A DNA stretch of 64,000 bases from assembly GCA_027924585.1 (NCBI GenBank), contig BSBM01001383.1:496001-560000 (forward strand), written 5' to 3'. The translations under genes and the position numbers were made by a program. The notes beneath the pieces are model-generated. The model did no database searches. It was not told the DNA's origin and was given only the letters and a program-made list of their open reading frames with translations. Positions 56,281 to 64,000 of the stretch are shown here, piece by piece. This DNA comes from Larix kaempferi. Its lineage: Eukaryota; Streptophyta; Pinopsida; Pinales; Pinaceae. The first letter of the stretch is position 1. Each line of letters begins with the position of its first letter.

Positions 56281-56689
56281 TTCATTTGTGTTCATGTTGT
56301 TGTTTTACTTAAATACTTATTAGTTTATTATTAAGATATTAAATTTACTTAAATATTTTTATTCTTATTTTTATAATTAGTATTTTATTTTTTATTTTTT
56401 ATTTGATTTCATGAATAGGTAATATAATCTTTGTTGGATTGCACTATTTACTAGTAATAATGTATAAATTATAATCTTCTTGAAACTTTGGTTGTCTAGC
56501 TTCAGCTCCTCTATGACCTCTGCAAGCTACATGGATGCTCTTCCAAACTCTTGTTCAGGGGGGCTCCCACCCTCTGACGTTGATGCCTTCATAAATCTAG
56601 TCATTTCCTATTAGCCCTCTTATGTTCTCTCTGATCCACTTTCTCGCTTCATTAAGCTAGCCTCGGTGTTAGAGTTCAAGCTCACCTCC
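56281..56689. other. No gene seen; possible upstream part of LINE relic
   Basis: From about 56490 the GC content rises toward the LINE ORF1 relic, so its N-terminus may start here. Confidence 0.35.
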
Positions 56690-57010
56690 CATGCGTCTTG
56701 TCTCAAGGGTCTTGCTCTTTCAGAAAGAGGAATCATTGGGTAGTTCACCGGTCATTGACCTTCCCCTCAAGCTATGGAACTTTGGATAAATAAGAACTAG
56801 AAACCCCTTATTATTGATGATATGTAGCATAATTTCAATGGAAGAAAATATTATGTATTTCTCTTTGAGAAGAAAGAAGACCACGTTAATATTTTGGAGA
56901 GGCCCTTAATTAATGGGACCTATGGATATGTACCTTAATCGATGGTCCTTGGCCTTTGATGTAGAGAAATATGTTCCATAGATGGTCCTTGTCTTGGTGA
57001 AAATCCCTCA
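56690..57010 (+). pseudogene. LINE ORF1 (DUF4283-type) relic
   Basis: One plus-strand frame gives ALSERGIIG, stop, FTGH, stop, PSPQAMELWINKN, stop, KPLIIDDM, stop, HNFNGRKYYVFLFEKKEDHV, then ILERPLINGTYGYVP and further stops. The pattern is the DUF4283 core of plant LINE ORF1, similar in plan to the ORF1 at 1730-2659. Several stops stand where Trp is expected. No ORF2 follows, so it is a fragment. Confidence 0.7.
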
Positions 57011-57148
57011 TCTTCCCCTTTCTAGGTTGAGTCATAAGGATCTCACAAAAATAGGTAATACTTATTAAGATTACATGCTACTAAAGACTAAATTCTAACT
57101 TAATGAGCATTTAATACATTTTCATAATAGCATAATAACAAGGATCTC
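57011..57148. other. Flank between LINE ORF1 relic and the nested LTR
   Basis: AT-rich, no feature. Confidence 0.4.
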
Positions 57149-57171
57149 TGAAAGATACAAAATCACAAGGT
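57149..57171 (-). repeat. Old copia-like LTR, 3' tip, separated from its body by insertions
   Basis: Plus strand TGAAAGATACAAAATCACAA begins the LTR (its CA end on the minus strand). The LTR resumes at 63104 after the LINE with its nested gypsy. The outer boundary is inferred from the TG rule only. Confidence 0.45.
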
Positions 57172-57326
57172 ACACAACAATATATCCTTTTTTTTAATAG
57201 AAACAGGGTATATATATATATTCAAAAAAGGCTATGCACAGCCATTCATTACAAAAAATAGAGTTTTTCTTCAAAAAAGAGAGAGCATAATAGAGCACAC
57301 AGGCATGCCTAGTTTGGCTATGAATT

Positions 57327-57699
57327 TGTTAGGAACCCGTGTTAACCCTTCTCTTTACTTTGTTAGTATATTGTTGTTAGATGCATATGCTTTGTAAGTC
57401 GTCCCGCAGTATTTGTTGATTCATAGTTTGTATTAGCCCATGGTATTGACCCATAGTATTGGATGCATATGCTTTGTAAGTCATCCCATGGTATTATATG
57501 TCCCATGGTATTTACCCATAGTACTGGGCATAGAATTAGAATATAAGTGTGTGTTGGGCCAATGAAGGTATCGTGAAGTTATTTGTATTGAGCTTGCTCA
57601 AAGGAGTTTGCCCCCTCGAAGTGGCCTGCAATCAATAAAAATATTATGTGATCTCATATATTGTGCATTTTATTAATTAATTGTTGCAGGTTTCTCACA
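57327..57699 (+). repeat. Gypsy 5' LTR
   Basis: Starts TGTTAGGAACC, ends TTTCTCACA. Contains an internal duplication (GCATATGCTTTGTAAGTC twice, about 83 bases apart) and CAATAAAAATATT as a possible poly(A) signal. Confidence 0.95.
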
Positions 57700-57701
57700 T
57701 C

Positions 57702-57713
57702 TGGTATCAGAGC
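57702..57713 (+). promoter_or_regulatory. Gypsy primer-binding site
   Basis: TGGTATCAGAGC, an exact initiator-tRNA-Met-type site two bases after the LTR. Confidence 0.95.
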
Positions 57714-58149
57714 ACTTTCTTGGGCTCATTGGGTGAAATTTCTGCCAATTTTTTTTTTCGCATCTGTTGCAGGTTCGGATCTGGGAATAATCCCTATCCG
57801 CTTAACTGTGGAAAGTACTTGTTAATAAGCCCTAAAATCATTGTGAGGAGTGCCACAGGAACCCCGAAGTAGTTGGACCATTGAGAGGACCTGCTAGCGA
57901 AAAGGGCAACGACACCTACCTGATTGACTAGTTCCCACCCGGGAGGTAAATCAAGAGTTGCAGTTTGTGGCACAGCGGTTATCAGTTTTACCTAAGCTTT
58001 GGAGTGAGGGGTACTGCCCCAATACGCAAGTCGTCAGAAAACATTGGTGGCCGAGTGAATCCCCTGAATCGTTAGGAAGTTGAGCATACCTGGGGTCCAT
58101 CTTTATTTTCAGCTGATAAATCGCATATTTCCTCTACCCATAACTGTTG

Positions 58150-58580
58150 TCGATCACTTCCGCGTCGTTGCATATCCATCTATTTTTTATCACTCCCGCG
58201 TCGTTGCAGATCCATCTGTTTTTTTATCACTCCCCTGTCGTTGCAGATCCATCTGTTCCCGATCCCTTCCGCGGCGTTGCAGATCCATTTCTGGGAAAGA
58301 AAAAAAAAAAATTACTCCCATATCTCCCTTGTTCTAACTCCATTTCCCTTGAAACTTAGTTGACACCTCTGCAATCCCATTCTACATATTTCATTCTTGA
58401 GGACCCTATCCCTTCTGCGGCGTTGCAGATCCATTTCTAAAAAAAAAAAAACTACTCCCATATCTCCCTTGTTTTAACTCCATTTCCCTTGAAACTTACT
58501 TGACACCTCTGCATATTTCATTCCTGAGGACCCTATCCCTTCCGCGGCGTTGCAGATCCATTTCTAAAAAAAAAAAACTA
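58150..58580 (+). repeat. Tandem repeats in the gypsy leader
   Basis: A core GCGTCGTTGCAGATCCAT or GCGGCGTTGCAGATCCAT recurs at least six times. A larger unit of about 145 bases, carrying TACTCCCATATCTCCCTTGT and CATTTCCCTTGAAACTTA, is repeated twice. The leader otherwise spans 57714-58915 without coding signal, although ORFs occur across the repeat. Confidence 0.85.
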
Positions 58581-58915
58581 TATCCCAAATTCCACTTCCC
58601 AATGCTAGAAATTCCACCTTTGTTTATATTTAGGGTTTGCCATAACTTTTTCGATTTTCACCCAATCGCCTTTAAATTTTACCATAGTGTTCATTTCATA
58701 TTTCTGCTTTTTTGTTCCTCTCTACCAAATTTTCTCATTCTTTCACCCCGCTTCTAAAATCCCCCTTTTCTGCTTCCCTGTCCCTTTGAAAGTGTCCAAA
58801 ACCTAGTCAAACCCAAATTACCCATCAATTTTTTTCCCAAATCCATATTTTCCTTTACTAACACAGTTTTTGTTTTTGTTTATCTACCCATTAAAAAAAA
58901 AAAAAACTCCTGGTT

Positions 58916-59880
58916 ATGGTTGTCACCCGCTTAGAAGCAAAAAACATGGAGGAAGAACTTGCAGCCCTCAAAACCAAACTCCAGGAACTTGATGAAAAAT
59001 TTCTCAGCCTCCATCTTGAGCATTCAGCCATGAACAATAAACGACAGTCAAAGTCTTCTTCAGACAATGGGTTCTCTTCTTCCAGCAATTTCCATGGTCC
59101 GAAGCTTGATTTTCCTCGCTTCAATGGTACTAATCTGACTGGATGGATCTATCGGGCAGAACAATATTTCATTCTGCATAATACTTTTGATGTCAACAAA
59201 GTTCCACTTGCATCCTTTCATTTGGAACAAGAAGCTCTTCAATGGTACCGTTGGTACATCAAGGCTCACGACAAGCCAAAATGGACATATTTTTTCCAAC
59301 TCATTTTGCAACGATTGGTCCTAGTGCTTTTGATGACTTCACAGGAGCACTCACTAAAATTCGCCAATTTGGCACTGTGAGAGAGTATCAAACAAAATTT
59401 TAGAAACTAGCCAATCACATAGAATGATTGTCTGATGAATTCTACAGGAGTTGTTTTATCAGTGATCTTAAGGATGAAATCCGCTCAGAGGTCAAAATTT
59501 TCTGTCCCAACATAATGATGGAAACCCTTGGGTTGGCTAAGTTGACAGAAGACAAGATTGTAGCCCAACAGTGCTCCAAACCCACTTTTGTTCCCTTCAG
59601 AAATATGGGTTCTCAACGATCTCTCATCCCGCCAACTCCTTGACCAAATCCTATCAAGCATTTGTCTGAAACAGATATGTGGGCACACAGAGAAAAAGGG
59701 ATTTGTTATAATTGTGATAAGAAATTCACTTGGGGACATAGATGTGTTGATCAACAGCTTTGTCTCTTGGATGTGGATTCTCCGCCTGCCTCTGAAATTG
59801 GTGAAGAAGCTCTAGATACAATAGATGATCAGGTCGACATTTAGGAGCCGCCTATTGACCCTCCGTCTCAGGACGACTAG
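58916..59880 (+). pseudogene. Gypsy gag
   Basis: Starts at the ATG at 58916 with a coiled-coil-like N-terminus (EELAALKTKLQELDEKFLSL). The capsid core follows: PKLDFPRFNGTNLTGWIYRA, then ASFHLEQEALQWYRWYIKAH. Near 59290 the frame shifts by one base and continues FDDFTGALTKIRQFGTVREY. There are stops near 59401 and 59424, then the segment DEFYRSCFISDLKDEIRSEV and a TGA near 59641. A CCHC-type knuckle, CYNCDKKFTWGHRC, lies near 59710, with further stops near 59842 and 59878. Gag would build the particle and package RNA. Confidence 0.88.
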
Positions 59881-60480
59881 CCAGAGATATCTCTCCATGC
59901 TTTTGTTGGAATCCCCAACCCCCAAAGAATGCGGGTCAGGGGTTACTTCAAGAATATCCCTCTTACAATACTCATTGATTCTGGTAGCACTCATAATTTG
60001 ATTGACCATCGGATCGCCAAACAGGTTGATTGTTTTATCCATCCTTGCTCCAACTTTGAAGTCACGATTTCCAATGGGGGAACCTTACCTTGCAAGGGGA
60101 AGTGTCACAATGTGCGTATCTCTCTGGAATATTATAACCTACGCTCTAACATGTTTGCCTTGTCCTTAGGCGAATGTGATGTGGTTTTGGGCGTTCAATG
60201 GTTACGCACTCTTGGCCCCATATTATGGGATTTTGCTGAAATTTGGATGCAGTATTCAGTCAATGGGAAACAACACAAATTTACAGGCTTACAACTAGGG
60301 TCTCTCCGCATAATCAGTTCACATCGCCTGGAAAAAATCCTTAAGAAGAATTCACATGGTGTCATCGCTCAGCTCCATTCCATTCAGATGCACCCATCAA
60401 CGGTCTCCACTACTTCCTTGGATAGATATGCAGGTGTCTTTGCTGAACCAGTGGGCTTGCCGCCTTCAAGAGACCTTTCC
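59881..60480 (+). pseudogene. Gypsy aspartic protease and pre-RT linker
   Basis: Frame continuous with gag's later part. FKNIPLTILIDSGSTHNLID near 59945 holds the catalytic DSG. After it come a flap-like GGTLPCKGKCHNVRI and CDVVLGVQWLRTLGPILWDF, the usual end of gypsy protease. The linker ends VFAEPVGLPPSRD near 60475, which is exactly where RT should begin. From there the sequence jumps to RNase H. Confidence 0.88.
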
Positions 60481-61470
60481 GGTAAGAATTTAGCCGCATC
60501 TACATCTCAGAAGGAAATTATGCCTATTTTGCATGCAGTATAGAAGTGGCAGCCATACCTATTAGGGAATTATTTCTGCATCAAGACGGATCTCCAGAGT
60601 CTGGAAAATTTTCTGGAACACTGGGTCTCCTCCCCAGCACACCTAAAATGGGTTATCCAACTCATGGGTTATGCCTATGCGATCACTTACAAGAAGGGTA
60701 AGGACAATCTGGTGGCAAATGCTCCTTCTCACACATTTGATGACCAAGTTTCTCTTATAGCTATGTCTCTGCTTGTTCCAAATTGGTTGTAATCTAAATC
60801 TATTCAACAAGGCTATCTCTTCTATGAACTTCATGCTTCTCCATCGACAGGGCACTCTAGGTTCCTCAAAACCTATGACCGGGAACAATGTAACTTCTTT
60901 TGGCAAGGACTGAAAATGACAATTCAACAGATGGTGGCTGACTGTGATACTTTCCAGGTCAACAAGGGTGAAACGACACTCCTTTCGGGATTGCTCAAAC
61001 CCTTACCCATCCCTACACAGATTTGGACAGCTATTTCTATGGATTTCCTTGAAGCGCTCCGGTGGTACAATACCACATCTAAAATGACACCATATGAAGT
61101 AGTCTATGGATAGGCACCGCCAGTTCTTCTTGCATACACCCTCAGTCGTTCCCCGGTTCATGAAATTGACTCGGTTCTTCGAAACCACGATCAGATTCTT
61201 CTCATTCTGCAGGACAATCTTCACATGGCAAGAATTCAACTGAAACAACAAGCCGATCTGCACCGTTCTTAGCACACTTTTCACGCAGCTGATATGGTTC
61301 TTCTTCGTCTACAACCTTCCAAGCAATACTCCCTGAAACTCAAAAGGCGACAGCTTCTCTCTCAATCTATCACAGAGGTATTAATTCAGTGGCACAGAAT
61401 GCAACCCGAGGATGCTATAGGGGAACCACTCCTTCATATTCCGCATCAATTTCCACATCTAAAGCTTTGA
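60481..61470 (+). pseudogene. Gypsy pol remnants: RNase H end, integrase pieces, chromodomain-like tail
   Basis: All pieces share one frame. The C-terminal part of RNase H is seen (KEIMPILHAV, stop, KWQPYLLGNYFCIKTDLQSL, KKGKDNLVANAPS). The integrase zinc-binding region is present (FFWQGLKMTIQQMVADCDTF, second Cys of the pair changed to Phe), then the core entry ISMDFLEAL. That is followed directly by RWYNTTSKMTPYEVVYG, which belongs near the end of the core. So RT, half of RNase H and most of the integrase core, including two catalytic positions, were removed without losing the frame. After stops near 61111 and 61270 the tail reads ADMVLLRLQPSKQYSLKLK and then the chromodomain-like segment. 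Confidence 0.88.
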
Positions 61471-61486
61471 GGATAAAGATTTTTCT

Positions 61487-61499
61487 AAGGGAGAGGGGA
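61487..61499 (+). promoter_or_regulatory. Gypsy polypurine tract
   Basis: AAGGGAGAGGGGA directly before the 3' LTR. Confidence 0.92.
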
Positions 61500-61872
61500 T
61501 GTTAGGAACCTGTGGCAACCCTTCTCTTTACTTTTTTAGTATATTGTTGTTGGACGCATATGCTTTGTAAGTCATCCCGTAGTATTTGTTGATCCATAGT
61601 TTGTATTAGCCCATGGTATTGACCCATAGTATTAGACGCATATGCTTTGTAAGTCGTTCCGTAGTATTATATGTCCCATGGTATTGACCCATAATATTGG
61701 GCATAGAATTAGTATATAAATGTGTGTTGGGCCAATGAAGGTACTGTGAAGTTATTTGTATTGAGATTGCTCAAAGGAGGTTTCCCCCTCGAAGTGGCCT
61801 ATGATCAATAAAAATATTATGTGATCTCATATATTGTGCATTTTATCAATTAATTGTTGCAGGTTCCTCACA
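61500..61872 (+). repeat. Gypsy 3' LTR
   Basis: 373 bp, equal in length to the 5' LTR, followed by GAATT. Confidence 0.95.
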
Positions 61873-61877
61873 GAATT

Positions 61878-62684
61878 TCCTATTTTGTTACTGCCTATTT
61901 CTTTCTATAGTGGAGGTGGGATAAACCCTTACAAACTGATAATTTAGCAATATACAAAAAAAAATTCAAAACTGAAGTTATAAGAAGAACCCTGCTGAGA
62001 AGAGACGCTACTATCCATAATTTTGTTGCTGCATAGAGGCTACATCTTCCATTTCTTTGTTTACGGTGGGTGATTCTTGACTATGGCTGCATTGGGTCAT
62101 TCTAACCATTCTTGTAACATCTTCCTTGATAATGTCAACTTTTCCCATCAGTTTGAATAGATTTCTCTCTAAGTCATCAATTATGGAGTCTTGATAGGTG
62201 AGTTGATGAGAATTGTACCTGACGTCGGAGGCGATTTCGCTGTTCTTTTTAACGCTGGTGCAAATCGCCTCATAGAATTTGTGGAGGTGCTCCTTAATGT
62301 CGGCAATAGAAGCTCTCAGAACCACTACTCCTTCCATCACGTCGACCGTGGGACTACAAGTGGGGACATGACAGGAGAGGGACTCGAGGAAACAACCGTC
62401 GGATGGAACAGAGCCAGAATGAAAAGCATTGGAAAGGAGGAGGTTGTCGAATTTGATGGAGAGCTAGAGAGCAGTGGAGAAGGGGGGGGGATTGATGATG
62501 CTGAATAAACCCCGGGGAAGTGGAGGGAGGATTTAAGGCAGGCTCACACGAGCTGACAAAAGTGAAGCACACCATGTGAAGGCCACATGAAGGCCTACGT
62601 GCCTTCAGCAAGACATCCGAGAGGGGCATAACCATTTTGAGTCCAATAAAACCAAAGTGGCTAAAATGAAAGTTAGGGAGAGAG
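61878..62684 (-). other. LINE 3' portion after RNase H, contains an unknown ORF
   Basis: A 109-residue minus-strand frame (62340-62011) has a heptad-like stretch (SIADIKEHLHKFYEAICTSV, IIDDLERNLFKLMGKVDIIK) suggesting a coiled coil. I do not know whether LINEs of this type encode it; it may be chance or a captured scrap. The rest appears to be the LINE 3' untranslated region. Confidence 0.3.
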
Positions 62685-63087
62685 TTAAGGTATAAAAATG
62701 TGATCCTCATTGTCATTGTTGTAGATGATTTGACCTATAGCTAGGGTGGATCCCTTATTAGCAGCTTTATCTGCTTCAAAATTATTCCCCCAAAGAATGT
62801 GGAAGTAATGGGTATCATGAGGTAGAGAGAGGAGGTCGATTCTTCTTTGAATTTGTGGCTTTTTGAGCCTCTTGATTTTATCCCAGATCTCATTCTTTGG
62901 ATGACATGCCTCCAATCACGAAAGACCTTTAATTTGTCCACGTTGAGGTTTGTAGCTAATTCCAAGGAGTGGAGCAGGGAAATCCATTCTGCTTCGTTGT
63001 TTGTTTTATGTCTAAGTCCCCATGAAAAGGAGATGACTTTGTTTTCTCCGTGATCAAAGATGATCCCACCCACGCCTGCCTCCCCTA
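62685..63087 (-). pseudogene. LINE ORF2 RNase H domain
   Basis: From the truncation point 63087 the frame reads LGEAGVGGIIFDHGENKVIS, then GLRHKTNNEAEWISLLHSLE and KLKVFRDWRHVIQRM. In another frame (62915-62685) it gives YFHILWGNNFEADKAANKGS. These are the GAGGIIFD, NNEAEW and HI...N..AD.AAN motifs of the RNase H-like domain at the end of plant LINE ORF2, with Asp, Glu and the last Asp kept. The usual Asp-Ser (FGDS) is Asp-Trp. One frameshift lies near 62900. The longer open frame to 63208 includes non-LINE sequence beyond the TSD and is not real. Confidence 0.85.
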
Positions 63088-63103
63088 ACACAACAATATA
63101 TCC

Positions 63104-63585
63104 TGGGAAACCCTCAAGGGGAATAAAACCCAACAAGAAATTCCTCAATATAGATAACCAAAGTACAATGCCCAAAATAGGTCTCACAAATAAGAGAGAC
63201 AAACCCAAACTCTAGAGCCAAGCCAATCCTCCTCCTCCTTCGCAGACTTCTCTCTCACATCTAATGTGCAATGCACGAATGAGTGAATGGTATAAATGAG
63301 AGGAAGTCACTCTCTATTTATACTTTACTTTTCACTTGACAAATAACCTAACTAGGTCGGCCTCACTTTAACTGACAGGGCTGACCTCTCCTAGAAAGAC
63401 TCAATTAATTTTATATTACATTCTTTTGGGTACTAACGACCCGACTTACAATGGAGGTTTTACCTCATGACTTTTACATGACCAAATATAATAATGACAT
63501 CCCCAAACGGAGGTAAAACATCCCCGACGGAGTTACAATAATAAAATAAAAGTAGAATATTCTTCGAAGTTACATTAATTCAACA
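63104..63585 (-). repeat. Old copia-like 3' LTR, body
   Basis: On the minus strand it starts TGTTGAATTAATGTAACTTC, has TATAAATAGAGAG (about 63312-63324) as a TATA box and GGGTTTCCCAGG near the U5 end. A purine tract precedes it at 63586-63600. Its far end lies at 57149-57171, beyond the LINE insertion. The element's internal region would lie to the right and beyond the window. Confidence 0.55.
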
Positions 63586-63600
63586 CTCCCCCTTAACAAG
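63586..63600 (-). promoter_or_regulatory. Polypurine tract of the minus-strand LTR element
   Basis: Minus strand CTTGTTAAGGGGGAG directly before TGTTGAATT. Confidence 0.6.
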
Positions 63601-63857
63601 AAGGGTATTCTACTGACAACAACAACAACAACATGTGTGGCTTTACACAACATCATCAGAAGGAGGGAGGAGGGGCATCATCAACAACATCATCTGTAAC
63701 ATTGGTTGGTACATCTATAAATCATTGGAAGTTCTTCAACATCATCAATATCAGCAACTGGAATAGGTTGTTGTAACATCATCATTATATTCAATATAAA
63801 GCTGAATTATCATCATCTGCAGCACGAGGCTAGAACATCATCATCTTCAACATCTTC
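63601..63857. other. Internal end of the LTR element, CATCATC-rich
   Basis: Low-complexity CAT/ACAACA-rich DNA. No RNase H or other pol motif is readable on the minus strand. Confidence 0.35.
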
Positions 63858-64000
63858 AATACTGGAGCATACTCATCTTCAACACTGGAGCATCATCTTC
63901 TGCAGCACTGGAGCATCCTCATCTTTAGCACTGGAACATCATCTTCTGCAGCACTGGAGCATCCTCATCTACAGTACTGGAATATTATCACCTGCAGCAC
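63858..64000. repeat. 23-bp tandem repeat, at least six units, reaching the window edge
   Basis: ACTGGAGCATCATCTTCTGC with small variations repeats every 23 bases (ACTGGAGCAT...AGC). Because 23 is not a multiple of three it is not a coding repeat. Confidence 0.88.

Larger units (their letters stand above)
57327..61872 (+). mobile_element. Ty3/gypsy element (chromovirus-like), 4.5 kb internal-deletion copy, TSD GAATT
   Basis: Two 373-bp LTRs (57327-57699 and 61500-61872), a PBS at 57702-57713, a polypurine tract at 61487-61499, and GAATT at 57322-57326 and 61873-61877. LTR differences are about 25-30 in 373 by hand count. Inside are gag, protease, and only pieces of RNase H and integrase. A chromodomain-like end (EVLIQWHRMQPEDA) points to the chromovirus branch. 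RT is missing. The element sits inside the LINE at 57172-63103. Confidence 0.95.
57172..63103 (-). mobile_element. 5'-truncated LINE with 16-bp TSD, interrupted by a gypsy element
   Basis: ACACAACAATATATCC is present at 57172-57187 and 63088-63103. Between them, on the minus strand, lie an RNase H domain (63087-62685), a further non-coding or unknown stretch and, after the gypsy insertion, a LINE-like 3' end. That end has GGCTGTGCATAGCCTTTTTT and a short poly(A), seen as TTTTTTTT at about 57188-57195 on the plus strand. Removing the gypsy leaves a LINE of about 1.35 kb. The exact duplication makes the insertion unambiguous. Confidence 0.88.

Noticed and set aside
63104-63208. N-terminal extension of the RNase H-containing ORF (to 63208)
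   Set aside because: The 16-bp target duplication shows that the LINE starts at 63087. The upstream residues are translated LTR sequence.
63858-64000. Regular 23-bp repeat considered as a CRISPR-like array
   Set aside because: Units are directly contiguous with no unique spacers, and the genome is a plant.

Overview
The window is nuclear DNA of a seed plant. I see no single-copy host gene with a convincing exon structure. Almost everything recognisable is a transposable element: LINE, Ty1/copia, Ty3/gypsy, a tRNA-type SINE and an hAT relic, sitting in AT-rich filler. The large repeat load, the many half-decayed copies and the long gene-free stretches fit a big, slowly purged genome such as a conifer. 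That lineage guess is weak because no diagnostic host gene is present.

Layout. 1-2700: decayed LINE on the minus strand (DUF4283-type ORF1, then endonuclease ORF2 running off the left edge). 3037-3191: foldback repeat. 4000-4425: unknown repeated protein module. 4478-4787: probable solo LTR. 4788-5905 and 13976-15101: a 1.1 kb direct repeat bracketing a gag-only gypsy relic on the minus strand (10541-11976). 17957-18553 plus 24789-24985: one 147-bp tandem array split by a complete copia element (18554-24788, TSD CAAAG). 24986-37173: a Tat-like gypsy element on the minus strand. Reading from its 5' end at the right, it has an LTR, PBS, gag, protease, zinc knuckles, RT, RNase H, integrase and a second RNase H. 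An antisense plant-mobile-domain gene follows, with its own TATA box and an intron. 38048-38866: mixed tandem repeats. 39305-46038: a second complete copia (minus strand, TSD GGGGA) with a nearly intact pol but no gag that I can find. 47575-48784: a tandem duplication, one copy of which carries a SINE. 54890-55453: hAT transposase relic. 56165-56267: second SINE copy with a 13-bp TSD. 56690-57010: LINE ORF1 relic. 57149-63585: a three-layer nest. An old LTR was hit by a 5'-truncated LINE (16-bp TSD), and that LINE was hit by a chromovirus-type gypsy (TSD GAATT) that carries large internal deletions. 63858-64000: 23-bp tandem repeat.

How the parts relate. None of the elements looks able to move by itself: RT, integrase or protease residues are changed or deleted, or in-frame stops are present. 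Order of events read from the nesting: the Tat-like element is older than copia 1, which inserted into its 3' tandem array. The old LTR at 57149-63585 is older than the LINE, which is older than the gypsy. By hand-counted LTR differences copia 2 (about 2%) is the youngest, and copia 1 (about 6%) and the gypsy at 57327-61872 (about 7-8%) are older. The most unusual locus is the Tat-like element, with its antisense plant-mobile-domain gene and its RNase H ORF downstream of integrase.
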